Notes under the pieces: model-generated | Told to the model about the DNA's origin: nothing | Database searches by the model: none | The model's input: the letters and a program-made list of their open reading frames with translations, nothing else | Position numbers and translations under genes: made by a program | Shown here: positions 35,094 to 43,100 of the stretch, in pieces | How the letters are laid out: each line of letters opens with the position of its first letter | How positions within the stretch are numbered: position 1 is the first letter of the stretch | NCBI RefSeq assembly: GCF_020164785.1 | Contig: NZ_JAIUGX010000001.1 | Location: 372,001 to 436,000, forward strand | Source: Mesorhizobium sp. ES1-1 | GTDB taxonomy: Bacteria > Pseudomonadota > Alphaproteobacteria > Rhizobiales > Rhizobiaceae | Direction: 5' to 3' | Length of the DNA stretch: 64,000 nt

Positions 35094-37174
35094 GGACGTC
35101 TTTCCAGCAAGACGAGCGACCTCGCCTCGGCCAGAAAGGACGGATGCTCGACTGCGTTCGCCGCATTCTCATCGGCGACCGCGGCGGCGGTATCGACCAC
35201 GATGCGCCAACTGTTTCCGACATCTGCCGGCAGGTTGAACGAGACCGCTTCATGGTGCGCGTTAAACAGCAGGATCAGCGCCTCGCTCGAACTGCGAAGC
35301 AGCATGGCCATGGACCGCGTGTCTTTGGCCTCCCAGTCTGTCGACGTCATTCCCTCTCCATCGGGCCGGAGCCACTCCACATCGGCACGCCCGCTGTCGT
35401 CGACGGCGTTGCCGTGCGGGAAACGCCACTGGCGAAGCAAGGGCCGGGTGCGCCGGATGCGGATCAGGCCGGCGAGAAATTCGCTGAACTGCCGGTCCCG
35501 ATCGGGGATGTCTTTCCACTGTAGCCAGTTCATCTCATTGTCCTGGCAGTAGGAATTGTTGTTGCCGGACTGGCTGCGGCCTATCTCGTCGCCCATCAGG
35601 ATCATCGGTGTGCCCTGCGATGTCAGCACCGTGGCGATAAGGCTGCGCCGCATCCGGTCGCGCAGGTCGAGGATAGCCGGATTGTCCGTCGCACCCTCGA
35701 CCCCGCAGTTCCAGCTGAGATTGTGTGAATGACCGTCGGCGTTGTTTTCACCATTGGCTTCATTGTGCTTGTCGTTGAAGCTGACGACATCCTTCAGGGT
35801 GAAGCCGTCATGCGCGGTGACGAAATTGACGCTTGCATAGGGGCGCCTGCCTCGCTTGTCGAAGCGATCGGCCGAGCCGAGCAGACTGCTTGCCAATTCG
35901 GGAGCCAAGCCTTCGTCGCCTTTCCAGAAACCCCTGGCTGTGTCGCGGTATTTGTCGTTCCACTCGGCCCAGCCCGGCGGGAAATTGCCGACCTGGTAGC
36001 CGTCCGGGCCGGTATCCCAGGGTTCGGCGATGAGTTTCACCGTCTGCAACACGGGATCCTGCCGGATCGCCTCGAAGAAGACCGCGTGATGGTCGAACTC
36101 CGCGCGATCGCGGCCAAGCGTGCTGGCAAGGTCGAATCGGAACCCATCGACATGACAGTCCTCGACCCAATAGCGCAGCGAATCCATCACCATCTGCAGC
36201 ACGCGGGGGTGACGAAGATTGACGTTGTTGCCGCAGCCGGTCGTGTCGAAATAGTAGCGGGGATCGTCGGCCAGCACATAGTAGCTGGCGTTGTCGATGC
36301 CCTTGAAGGAGAGCGTCGGGCCCATATGGTTGCCCTCCGCCGTGTGATTGTAGACGACGTCGAGAATGACCTCGATGCCGGCCTCATGCAGTCGACGGAC
36401 CATCAATTTGAATTCGTGGATGTCACTCCCCGGCGAGATATAGCGGGCAGCCGGCGCGAAAAAGCCGATCGTGTTGTACCCCCAATAGTTCTTCAGACCG
36501 CGCTCGAGCAGGTGGCGATCGTCGAGAAAGGACTGGCTGGGCATCAGCTCGACGGAGGTGACGCCGAGCTTGACCAGATGATCGACCACGCTGGGGTTGG
36601 CCAGGCCGCCGAACGTGCCACGCAACTGGGGCGGGATGTCGTCCCGCAGGGCCGTCATCCCCTTTACATGGGCTTCATAGATGATGGTCTCGCCCCACGG
36701 CACCCGTGGCCTTGGGTCATCGCCCCAGGTTACCGCCGGGTCGACGACGACGCATTTCGGCATGATCGAAGCGGAGTCACGCTTATCGAAGGAGAGGTCA
36801 GCGCGGCTGCTTCCGACGCGATAGCCGAAGGCTGAATCATGCCAGCGCATGTCGCCTTTCATAGCCAGCGCATAGGGATCCAGCAGGAGCTTGTTGGGGT
36901 TGAAGCGATGGCCCGCCGACGGTTCATATGGGCCATGAACCCGATAGCCGTAGAGCTGCCCGGGCCTGACATCAGGGAGGTAGCCGTGCCAGACCTCGTC
37001 GGTGAATTCGGGGAGCGGGATTCGCTGCAGCTCGCGCCGTCCATTGCCGTCAAACAGGCAAAGTTCCACCTTGGTGGCATTGGCCGAAAACAGCGCGAAA
37101 TTCACGCCCGACCCATCCCAACGCGCACCCAATGGAAACGGCGATCCATGGGAGATGCGGGACGCTCTGGTCAT
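35090..37174 (-). CDS. glgX: Glycogen debranching enzyme GlgX
   Basis: A 694-residue GH13/isoamylase-type enzyme that cuts alpha-1,6 branches, mostly of phosphorylase-trimmed glycogen. Marks are SPFPLGARWDGSGVNFALFS at the N-terminal CBM48 domain, YNHTAEGNHMGPTLSFKGID, nucleophile Asp in VDGFRFDLAS, Glu in LIAEPWDTGPDGYQVGNFPP, FVTAHDGFTLKDVVS and RSQSGNNNSYCQDNEMNWL. The start MTRASRISHG has GAGG eight bases upstream; the open frame beyond it is unlike the family. It is first in the trehalose operon, behind an EcfG-type promoter, and supplies linear maltooligosaccharides. Confidence 0.94.
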   Translation of the reverse strand: MTRASRISHGSPFPLGARWDGSGVNFALFSANATKVELCLFDGNGRRELQRIPLPEFTDEVWHGYLPDVRPGQLYGYRVHGPYEPSAGHRFNPNKLLLDPYALAMKGDMRWHDSAFGYRVGSSRADLSFDKRDSASIMPKCVVVDPAVTWGDDPRPRVPWGETIIYEAHVKGMTALRDDIPPQLRGTFGGLANPSVVDHLVKLGVTSVELMPSQSFLDDRHLLERGLKNYWGYNTIGFFAPAARYISPGSDIHEFKLMVRRLHEAGIEVILDVVYNHTAEGNHMGPTLSFKGIDNASYYVLADDPRYYFDTTGCGNNVNLRHPRVLQMVMDSLRYWVEDCHVDGFRFDLASTLGRDRAEFDHHAVFFEAIRQDPVLQTVKLIAEPWDTGPDGYQVGNFPPGWAEWNDKYRDTARGFWKGDEGLAPELASSLLGSADRFDKRGRRPYASVNFVTAHDGFTLKDVVSFNDKHNEANGENNADGHSHNLSWNCGVEGATDNPAILDLRDRMRRSLIATVLTSQGTPMILMGDEIGRSQSGNNNSYCQDNEMNWLQWKDIPDRDRQFSEFLAGLIRIRRTRPLLRQWRFPHGNAVDDSGRADVEWLRPDGEGMTSTDWEAKDTRSMAMLLRSSSEALILLFNAHHEAVSFNLPADVGNSWRIVVDTAAAVADENAANAVEHPSFLAEARSLVLLERRP

Positions 37175-37225
37175 TGGAACCTCGGGTATGTTGGAAAAGC
37201 GATCTGGTGGCGGGAAGCAAGGACG

Positions 37226-37250
37226 AACTCTACCAGCCGGAATATGTTCC
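37226..37250 (-). promoter_or_regulatory. EcfG/RpoE2-type promoter of the glgX-treZ/malQ-treY operon
   Basis: On the minus strand GGAAC, 17 bases, GTT, with a start expected near 37218, about 44 bases before the glgX ATG. Trehalose synthesis is a known output of the general stress response in rhizobia, which supports the call. Confidence 0.65.
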
Positions 37251-37415
37251 GGGGATCTGGCATTTTCCTGTCGCGCCGTCGGGGCGAGCCAAGCTTTTCG
37301 CTGGCGCAGCCATGTCAAGCTGCAAGCTAGATGCTTTTGTGTTCCCGCTCTGTCGCCGGGCGGACGTAGACTTCATCCCCGGTCCGCGGAAATCTGATCG
37401 CTTTCGCCGCTGCCG

Positions 37416-37441
37416 GGAACCTGGCTGTGTTTGACGTCGTT
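37416..37441 (+). promoter_or_regulatory. EcfG/RpoE2-type promoter of the DUF2937 gene
   Basis: GGAAC, 18 bases, GTT (CGTT). The spacing is one base longer than in the other copies but within the reported range. Start expected near 37450, about 70 bases before the ATG at 37519. Confidence 0.5.
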
Positions 37442-37518
37442 CCGAACAAGAGACGACACTATACGCGTGCGACCATTGCGGCACTGCACACATGAAAGTT
37501 CGAGGAGGAAGCGGTTCG

Positions 37519-38052
37519 ATGGCTTGGGTCGGGCAAAAGCTTATCTACGCCGTGGCGCTTATGGCGGCTGTCGGCGCCTCGCAGTTCCCGGAATTCGCGC
37601 AACAGTACAGGCAGCGGCTTGGAGGAGCGATCGAAGAGCTCGGGCGTCTCGTCAGCGACTTCGATCGGGATGCGGTCAATTCGGGCCTGTCGCGCGGTCA
37701 AGCGCTTGACCTGCACCAGCAATCGACCGTTGCCTTTTTCCAGGCGCGCGGACGCAGCATGCGCACCACCATCGACCGATACGAGACATTGCTGCGCCAA
37801 AGAGACGATTTCGCCAAGAGCTCGACCCTTGCCCAGCCGCTTGTCCTTGCACGCAGCGACGCAGCGACCTTCGCCGGGGCATGGCACGATTTCAGTCCTG
37901 CGGTGCCCACCACGACCGATGGCTTGATCTGGGCAGCTTTGGGATTCGTTTTGGGCGCAGCCGTTTCATATGTGATCGCCGCTATAATGGGGTTGGGTTG
38001 GCGAAGGACCGTGCTGGCCACGCGCCGGACGCCTTCCATGCCGCGGCGATGA
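37519..38052 (+). CDS. DUF2937 family membrane protein
   Basis: A 177-residue protein. A first hydrophobic segment (KLIYAVALMAAVGASQ) is followed by QFPEFAQQYRQRLGGAIEEL, the DUF2937 signature, then a helical soluble region (FDRDAVNSGLSRGQALDLHQ) and a C-terminal membrane span (GLIWAALGFVLGAAVSYVIA). Function is unknown. GAGGAGG eight bases before this ATG outweighs the upstream ATG at 37492, which has no ribosome-binding site. It is divergent from the trehalose operon and likely shares general-stress control. Confidence 0.8.
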   Translation: MAWVGQKLIYAVALMAAVGASQFPEFAQQYRQRLGGAIEELGRLVSDFDRDAVNSGLSRGQALDLHQQSTVAFFQARGRSMRTTIDRYETLLRQRDDFAKSSTLAQPLVLARSDAATFAGAWHDFSPAVPTTTDGLIWAALGFVLGAAVSYVIAAIMGLGWRRTVLATRRTPSMPRR

Positions 38053-38096
38053 GGCTAGACTGCGAACTACCCAAGACCGCCCTTCGCCATTGGACT

Positions 38097-38783
38097 CTAT
38101 AATTCCCGGGCATTATTGACCCGGCCAAGTGGGGAGTTGTCATAATCTGCCAGCAGCGCCGCAACATCGTCGTAGATCGCGATTGCGCCGGCCTTGCCGA
38201 GAAGCTCATCCGTAAAGCCGCCGGACCTCAGCGCGATGGTGGAGATGCCGATTTTCCGGGCGGCTTCGACGTCATATGGCGTGTCGCCGACAACGACGGT
38301 TTGCCGGGGAGAAACACCGGGCAGCTTAGCGAGCGCGGTGGAGAAGATGTCGGGGGCGGGCTTCGTCCTGGCGACGTCCGCGCTGCTGGTCGTGGCGGCA
38401 ACGATATCGCGCGCCTTGAGCAAGTCGAGATGGTGGGCAAGGTCTTCCTCGGACGCTGAGGATGCGAGCGCAACTCGCTGTCCCAAGCCGTGCGCATGCG
38501 CCAGGATTTCGTGGGCGGCCGGAAACGGCTTGACCTGGTGGAGGAACTTATCCCTGAAAATCTTGCCTTGCGCCTCACCAAGCTCCTTGCGGGTTTCGGC
38601 ATCCGCTTCGGGCATCAGCGTGGGAACCAGCATGTCGGCCCCCTTTCCGATCTGGTCATGGATCACCTGCCGCTCGAACCGCTTGCCGGCGCCAAGAAAT
38701 GCCTCTTCCCATGCGAGGACATGGAGGTCGTTGCTGTCGACCAGGGTACCGTCAATATCGAAGAGGATGGCGGCTACATGCAT
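38097..38783 (-). CDS. HAD-superfamily phosphatase (beta-phosphoglucomutase/phosphoglycolate phosphatase-like)
   Basis: A 228-residue HAD hydrolase with motif I FDIDGTLVDSNDLH (nucleophile and acid Asp), a helical cap, motif II LASSAS near residue 115, motif III Lys in ARTKPAPDIF and motif IV VVGDTPYDVEAA. Similar proteins dephosphorylate sugar phosphates or phosphoglycolate, or interconvert beta-glucose phosphates. The trehalose and glycogen genes nearby make a sugar-phosphate substrate attractive but unproven. The start at MHVAAILFDIDG has AAAGGA upstream. Confidence 0.87.
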   Translation of the reverse strand: MHVAAILFDIDGTLVDSNDLHVLAWEEAFLGAGKRFERQVIHDQIGKGADMLVPTLMPEADAETRKELGEAQGKIFRDKFLHQVKPFPAAHEILAHAHGLGQRVALASSASEEDLAHHLDLLKARDIVAATTSSADVARTKPAPDIFSTALAKLPGVSPRQTVVVGDTPYDVEAARKIGISTIALRSGGFTDELLGKAGAIAIYDDVAALLADYDNSPLGRVNNAREL

Positions 38784-39010
38784 GCGATGTCCTTTGGCTG
38801 GCGTCATGAGGTTCGCATGCGGTGCGATATCGCACCGGCTGCGGCCCTGACCTGCAGCAGAAGCAAGCCCAAGCTTGGCGGATGGTTCCACCGACAGTCT
38901 AATTGCGGCGGGGCCGTCCCATTTGAACGGGGGAATCAAGCTTGCCAGCATTGCATTGCGTCAGCAGGCCAGCGTGCTGCCTGCGCATCGTACAGATGCA
39001 GAGGAATCGA

Positions 39011-39087
39011 TGGTACCGTTGGCTGGGATCGAACCAGCGACCTCCGGATCCACAATCCGGCGCTCTAACCATCTGAGCTACAACGGC
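39011..39087 (-). tRNA. tRNA-His (anticodon GTG), CCA encoded
   Basis: Read on the minus strand this folds into a complete cloverleaf: acceptor GCCGTTG/CAACGGT, D arm with AGCTCAGATGGTTAGAGC, anticodon stem CCGGA/TCCGG with loop TTGTGGA (anticodon GTG), a T arm with loop TTCGATC, A73 and encoded CCA. The base before position 1 is T, so no G-1 is encoded, and the first acceptor pair is G1-T72. Loss of G-1 with A73 is the known state of tRNA-His in a large alphaproteobacterial clade that includes the rhizobia. Confidence 0.95.
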
Positions 39088-39230
39088 ACGTTTGCCTGAG
39101 CGTATCGCGGCAAAGTCTCCGGGATCTGCTGCGTCGTTCGGCGATGCGTCCTTACGGTCTAATGGATCTTAATTCAAGACTTTTGCACGGCAAAGATGAC
39201 TTCCCCCGCGGCGGCGACTTTTCGCCGGGC

Positions 39231-39267
39231 AAAAGAAAAGGCCGGCGGGAGGAGGTGCCGGCCTTTT
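39231..39267 (-). terminator. Rho-independent terminator (3' end of the small RNA and of phasin transcripts)
   Basis: Minus-strand hairpin with a perfect 11-bp stem (AAAAGGCCGGC/GCCGGCCTTTT), a 10-base loop and a CTTTT tail. The A-tract on the other side of the stem means it could also stop rightward transcription. Confidence 0.8.
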
Positions 39268-39328
39268 CCTGTTACGAGCCAGCGGGAGGAGGTGCTGGCT
39301 GGTTACCCCGGGAAGCAGAGGGAGGAGG
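39231..39328 (-). ncRNA. Putative CcsR/cuckoo-family small RNA with CCUCCUCCC loops
   Basis: On the minus strand the sequence CCTCCTCCC occurs three times, at 39328-39320, 39292-39284 and 39255-39247, about 36 bases apart. The second and third copies fill the 10-base loops (ACCTCCTCCC) of two perfect hairpins: AGCCAGC/GCTGGCT (39277-39300) and AAAAGGCCGGC/GCCGGCCTTTT (39236-39267). The last is followed by CTTTT and acts as a terminator. This is the architecture of the CcsR RNAs of Rhodobacter and the cuckoo family of alphaproteobacteria, whose loops resemble the anti-Shine-Dalgarno. It could be cut from the phasin mRNA tail or have its own promoter; the 5' end is not known. Confidence 0.65.
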
Positions 39329-39425
39329 TTCCACTCGCCGGGTATCTGTTATAGCTGCATCGTACGCATGAATGGATTTAATGAAAATGCGACCTTTTGT
39401 TGCATCTACCAATCATGCGCAAACA

Positions 39426-39884
39426 TTAGGCAGCCTTGATTTCCCTGATCGCCTTCTCGAAGGCGGTCTTGATCGGTGTGGAGACGTCCTCGGCCGCCTT
39501 GGAAGCGACCGTCTGGAAGTCCTTGGCCTGGGCAACAGTCATCTCGAAACCCTTGCGCAGGAAGGCGGTCTGCAACTCGACGACTTCCGAAAGCGACTTG
39601 GCGCCAATCAGTGCCTCAAGGTGCGAGAAGCCGGCTTCGGCATTGGCGCGCAAGGCGGAGATGGTCTTGAACGACAGGTCGCTGGATACGGATTTGGCGG
39701 TCTCGAAGGTCGACTCGAGAGCCTTCTGAGTCTCCTCGGCACCGGACTTCATCTTGGCGTAAGCTTCCTTCGACTGCTCAACGCCCTTTTCGGTGAAAGC
39801 GCGGATCTGGTCGGTAGCCTTGGAAGCATCGAAACTCGGAAATTCAACGTTTTCGATCGTCTCTGCGGTCTTGGTCCTGGACAT
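39426..39884 (-). CDS. Phasin family protein
   Basis: A 152-residue helical protein that coats polyhydroxybutyrate granules. The phasin_2 pattern is clear: AFTEKGVEQSKEAYAKMKSG, AEETQKALESTFETAKSVSS, LSFKTISALRANAEAGFSHL and LIGAKSLSEVVELQTAFLRK, ending QAKDFQTVASKAAEDVSTPI. It has no membrane segment, as expected of an amphipathic surface protein. AAGGA precedes the ATG. A good promoter lies upstream and the putative CCUCCUCCC RNA downstream. Phasins are abundant, so a strong promoter is expected. Confidence 0.93.
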   Translation of the reverse strand: MSRTKTAETIENVEFPSFDASKATDQIRAFTEKGVEQSKEAYAKMKSGAEETQKALESTFETAKSVSSDLSFKTISALRANAEAGFSHLEALIGAKSLSEVVELQTAFLRKGFEMTVAQAKDFQTVASKAAEDVSTPIKTAFEKAIREIKAA

Positions 39885-39945
39885 TTTCCATCCTTTTCAG
39901 CGGCAGCGGCTTTGACAGAAAGCCGTCTCGTTCCTGTATGATGGC

Positions 39946-39974
39946 AATATAGAGGCAAATCTTGTGCGTTGCAA
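39946..39974 (-). promoter_or_regulatory. Probable phasin promoter, with TGC/GCA-rich DNA overlapping the -35
   Basis: Minus strand: -35 TTGCAA (39974-39969), 17 bases, -10 TATATT (39951-39946). Around and upstream of the -35 (to about 39995) the DNA is rich in TGC/GCA (GTGCACTGCAAC, then TTGCAACGCAC). PhaR/AniA, the PHB-responsive repressor of phasin genes, binds TGC/GCA-type repeats, so repressor binding here is plausible but not shown. Confidence 0.55.
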
Positions 39975-40081
39975 TATCTTTGTTGCAGTGCACCATAACA
40001 TTCTTCCCTGGCGTTAACCAAGAGCCCAGATTCCGCCTTCTGCACGTTTTGGCTTGTGGACCTTGATGCCGCCGGCTTTTA

Positions 40082-40096
40082 TTAACAAAGCGTTAA
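40082..40096 (+). promoter_or_regulatory. CtrA binding site upstream of the PdhS-like kinase gene
   Basis: TTAA-CAAAGCG-TTAA matches the CtrA consensus TTAA-N7-TTAA exactly and ends 37 bases before the ATG at 40134. CtrA is the cell-cycle master regulator of alphaproteobacteria and PdhS-type kinases act upstream of it through DivK, so a feedback loop is plausible. A further GTTAAC half-site lies near 40014. Confidence 0.65.
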
Positions 40097-40133
40097 CTGC
40101 AAATTCGCCGCTCCGTGAGGGTTCGCCAAGCGC

Positions 40134-43100
40134 ATGCCGTCCGAATATTCCTTCCTCGACGTTGCCGTGCTGGACGCGGTGCGCCAGCGCTTTGCCGCGG
40201 GAGATGCGATCGCGATTCTGTCGGCGGACCTGGAGCAGGTAATCTGGGCCAACGGCCCGGGCGCCGCGCTGTTCGGCTATCCCGACATCGAAGCGATCAT
40301 CGGCGCCTCGGCGCAACTGCCGCTCATCGCCAGGCGCCAGATCATGGCGACCAGTGGCTTTCCCGAGATCGGCCTGGACCGCGCGACAACGGTCCGGCTG
40401 GCGACCGGCATGACCAGCCGCGCCGTCGGCTTTCTGGCCAGCGCCGTAACCATGCCGGATGCCGAAAAAGCAATCATGTTGGTTGTGCCGGTGGCGTATT
40501 CAGGCTCGCGCGGCGCCCACGAAATCGCTGCCCGCGCCATCAGCGGCTTTACCGAGGACGGGCATTTCATTGCGTTCGTAGATGCCAACGGGAAGGTCGA
40601 AGCAGCCTCGGAAGGGTTTTCGGCGTTGGGCATCCTGCCGGAGACTCTGGCCGCGCTTGTCGCCGATGTGGCTGGCGAGAGCGACCGCATCGTGAAACGG
40701 CTGGTTCCCGGCCGTACGGTTTCCTATCCCGCGGGGATGGCCAGATTGACGGAAGAACGGCATCTGCTGGTTGTGATCGACGAGGACCAACTCGACGACG
40801 CGACCGACGGCCGCTCGGCAAAGGAAGAAGCAAGCCTGGCCGCAGTCGAAGCACCGGAAGAGTTGCCCGCTCGCCCGGTGGCGGATCAGGACAACAAGCC
40901 TGCGCTCGACGTTGCGGCATTGGTTGGCGCGGCCGATCCGGTCCTGCCGGAGGAAACCGAAACCAGCCAGGCGCCAGACCGGGAAAATGCGGTGGAGCGG
41001 GCCGCGGAGAAAGCCGACAATGACGCCGGGGCCGCCGGGAGCATGCCCGCGCAGCACGACCATTGGTACTTCAATGCCGATGAGGACGTTGCGCAACCAG
41101 CCGGGCGGCAGGCCGGGAGCGAAGTCATCAATTCCCCCGACGCTGCCCCGGGAATGGTTGACGACGATCCGGCGCCGGGCGACCAAGCTCCGCTTGCCGC
41201 TGCCCAGCCGCCTGCCCAGCGCTCGATCGACCGCACGGCCGCGCCGCTGCGTTTCGTGTGGCGTACCGATGCGGATGGCAAGTTCAGCGCGTTGTCGCGG
41301 GAATTCGCCGACATTGTCGGGCAGCAGGCCGCGGATGTGATCGGTCGCCGCTTCAAGGATGTCGCCGCCACGTTCGGGCTCGATCCCTCGGGCGAAATAT
41401 CGGCCCTTTTGGATCGGCGCGACACCTGGTCCGGCCGCACCGTGCTTTGGCCTGTCGTCGGTACTGATCTGAAGATCCCTGTCGATCTGGCTGCGCTGCC
41501 CGTTTATGGGCGCAGCCGCGCCTTCGAAGGTTTCCGAGGCTTCGGGGTGGCGCGCGCGGGTGATGCGGTCGTCGACCCGGAAGCTATCGGCATGGCGTTG
41601 GTGCCGAACAGCGAGGTGCCGGCGGAGCGACAGGCGCCAGCGAACGAAGCGGCGCCGGAAGAGCCTAAGACCGACGAGCCGGGAGAGGCATCGGATCCCT
41701 TCAAGGGCGAGGTGCCGGCCCTGACGATCGTGCCGAAACCGGAGCGCCGTTTCGCCGATAAGGTCATCCGTCTGGCCGAACACCGCCAGCCCGCCAACGA
41801 CAAGGGCCTGTCGACCCTGGAGCGCAGCGCGTTCCGGGAGATCGGTGAGCGGCTGAAGAAAGACAGTTCCCCGTTAGAAGCCGAGAAGCTTGCTTCGGCC
41901 CCCCAGGAACAGGCGCCTGTAGTACCCGCTATCACGCAGGAAGAAATTGCGGTCGAGGCGACCGGTGATACTGTCCCGGCCCACGATGTCTCGCCGGAGA
42001 AGCTCGCCGATTTCAGCGCGATCCCGGGCATGGAGGCAGCGAGCGAACCAGCGTTGGCGTCGCCCGCCGGGATCGACGCAGAAGATGAACAGGATCTCGC
42101 CCGGATTGATGGTGGCCACCCGCGCGACGCGGCTGATCGGAGGTTTGCGGACACCCTTCCTCACGCGGCGGGGTCGCTGGTCGGCTCTGCCGACCGGGAA
42201 GAGACCGGCCCGGTCACGGACAATAATGGAATACCGGTCACAGAACCGGTTGCGGCGGAACAGGAGGGCGTTGAACCCGCCGCAGCGGGCGATGATGAGG
42301 CGAAAAAGGCGCCCGGGGATGTCGACGACGACAGCATGACATCGGCCGACTTTCGCGATGCCGAGGACAGCGAGGAATGGATCGACCGCGAGGAGGCCGT
42401 TGCGGCCGATGACCGTGGTTCCGACGATTTGGATGTCGCATCGGCAACGGAAGCCGATGCAGTCGACGAGTTAATGGAGACAGCCGTCGAGCCGCCTCGC
42501 CGGCTTGCGCCGCCGCTGAAGGTTGCGGGGTTCGTGCCTTCGGCCTTTTCCACCGGCGACGAAAGCAGGGCTCCGGACACATCGCTCCTGGCGAAATTGC
42601 CGGTCCCGCTGCTCATCCATTCCGGCGACCAATTGCACTATGCGAACGACGAATTCCTCAGCCTGACCGGTTATGCCACCCTGCAAAGCCTAGGGGACGC
42701 AGGCGGCCTGGGGGCTCTGTTTGCGGATCCCTATGCCGACGACGGCGCTTCCGATGGTAGCGACCGCGCGTTGCGGCTGAAGACGCGTGACGGACAGGAA
42801 TTCCCGATCGAGGCCATCCTGCGCTCGGTTCCTTGGCGGGACGGCAAGGCGCTGATGCTGGTCGTGCGACGCTCCGGGGAGGATGAGGCCCCAGCGGCGT
42901 TGCATGCCGTTGGCGAGGAACAGACGCAGCCCGACATTTCCGAGCTCAAGGCCCGCATCGCCGAGATGCGCACCATCATCGACACCGCCACCGACGGCGT
43001 CGTGCTGATCGGACGCGATGGTATCATCCGTTCCATCAGCCGCCCCGCCGAAGCCTTATTCGGGTTCGACAGCGACGAGGTGACAGGCAAGCCGTTCGCC

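Larger units (their letters stand above)
39088..39425. other. Intergenic region between tRNA-His and the phasin gene
   Basis: A 338-base gap. It holds the putative small RNA with three CCTCCTCCC copies and two hairpins (listed separately) at 39231-39328. An AT-richer stretch at 39355-39425 directly follows the phasin stop codon. No coding frame was recognised. Confidence 0.6.

Noticed and set aside
40500..41783. Long open frame antisense to the PdhS-like kinase gene
   Set aside because: Arginine-rich composition and no recognisable domain; a shadow of the real gene.
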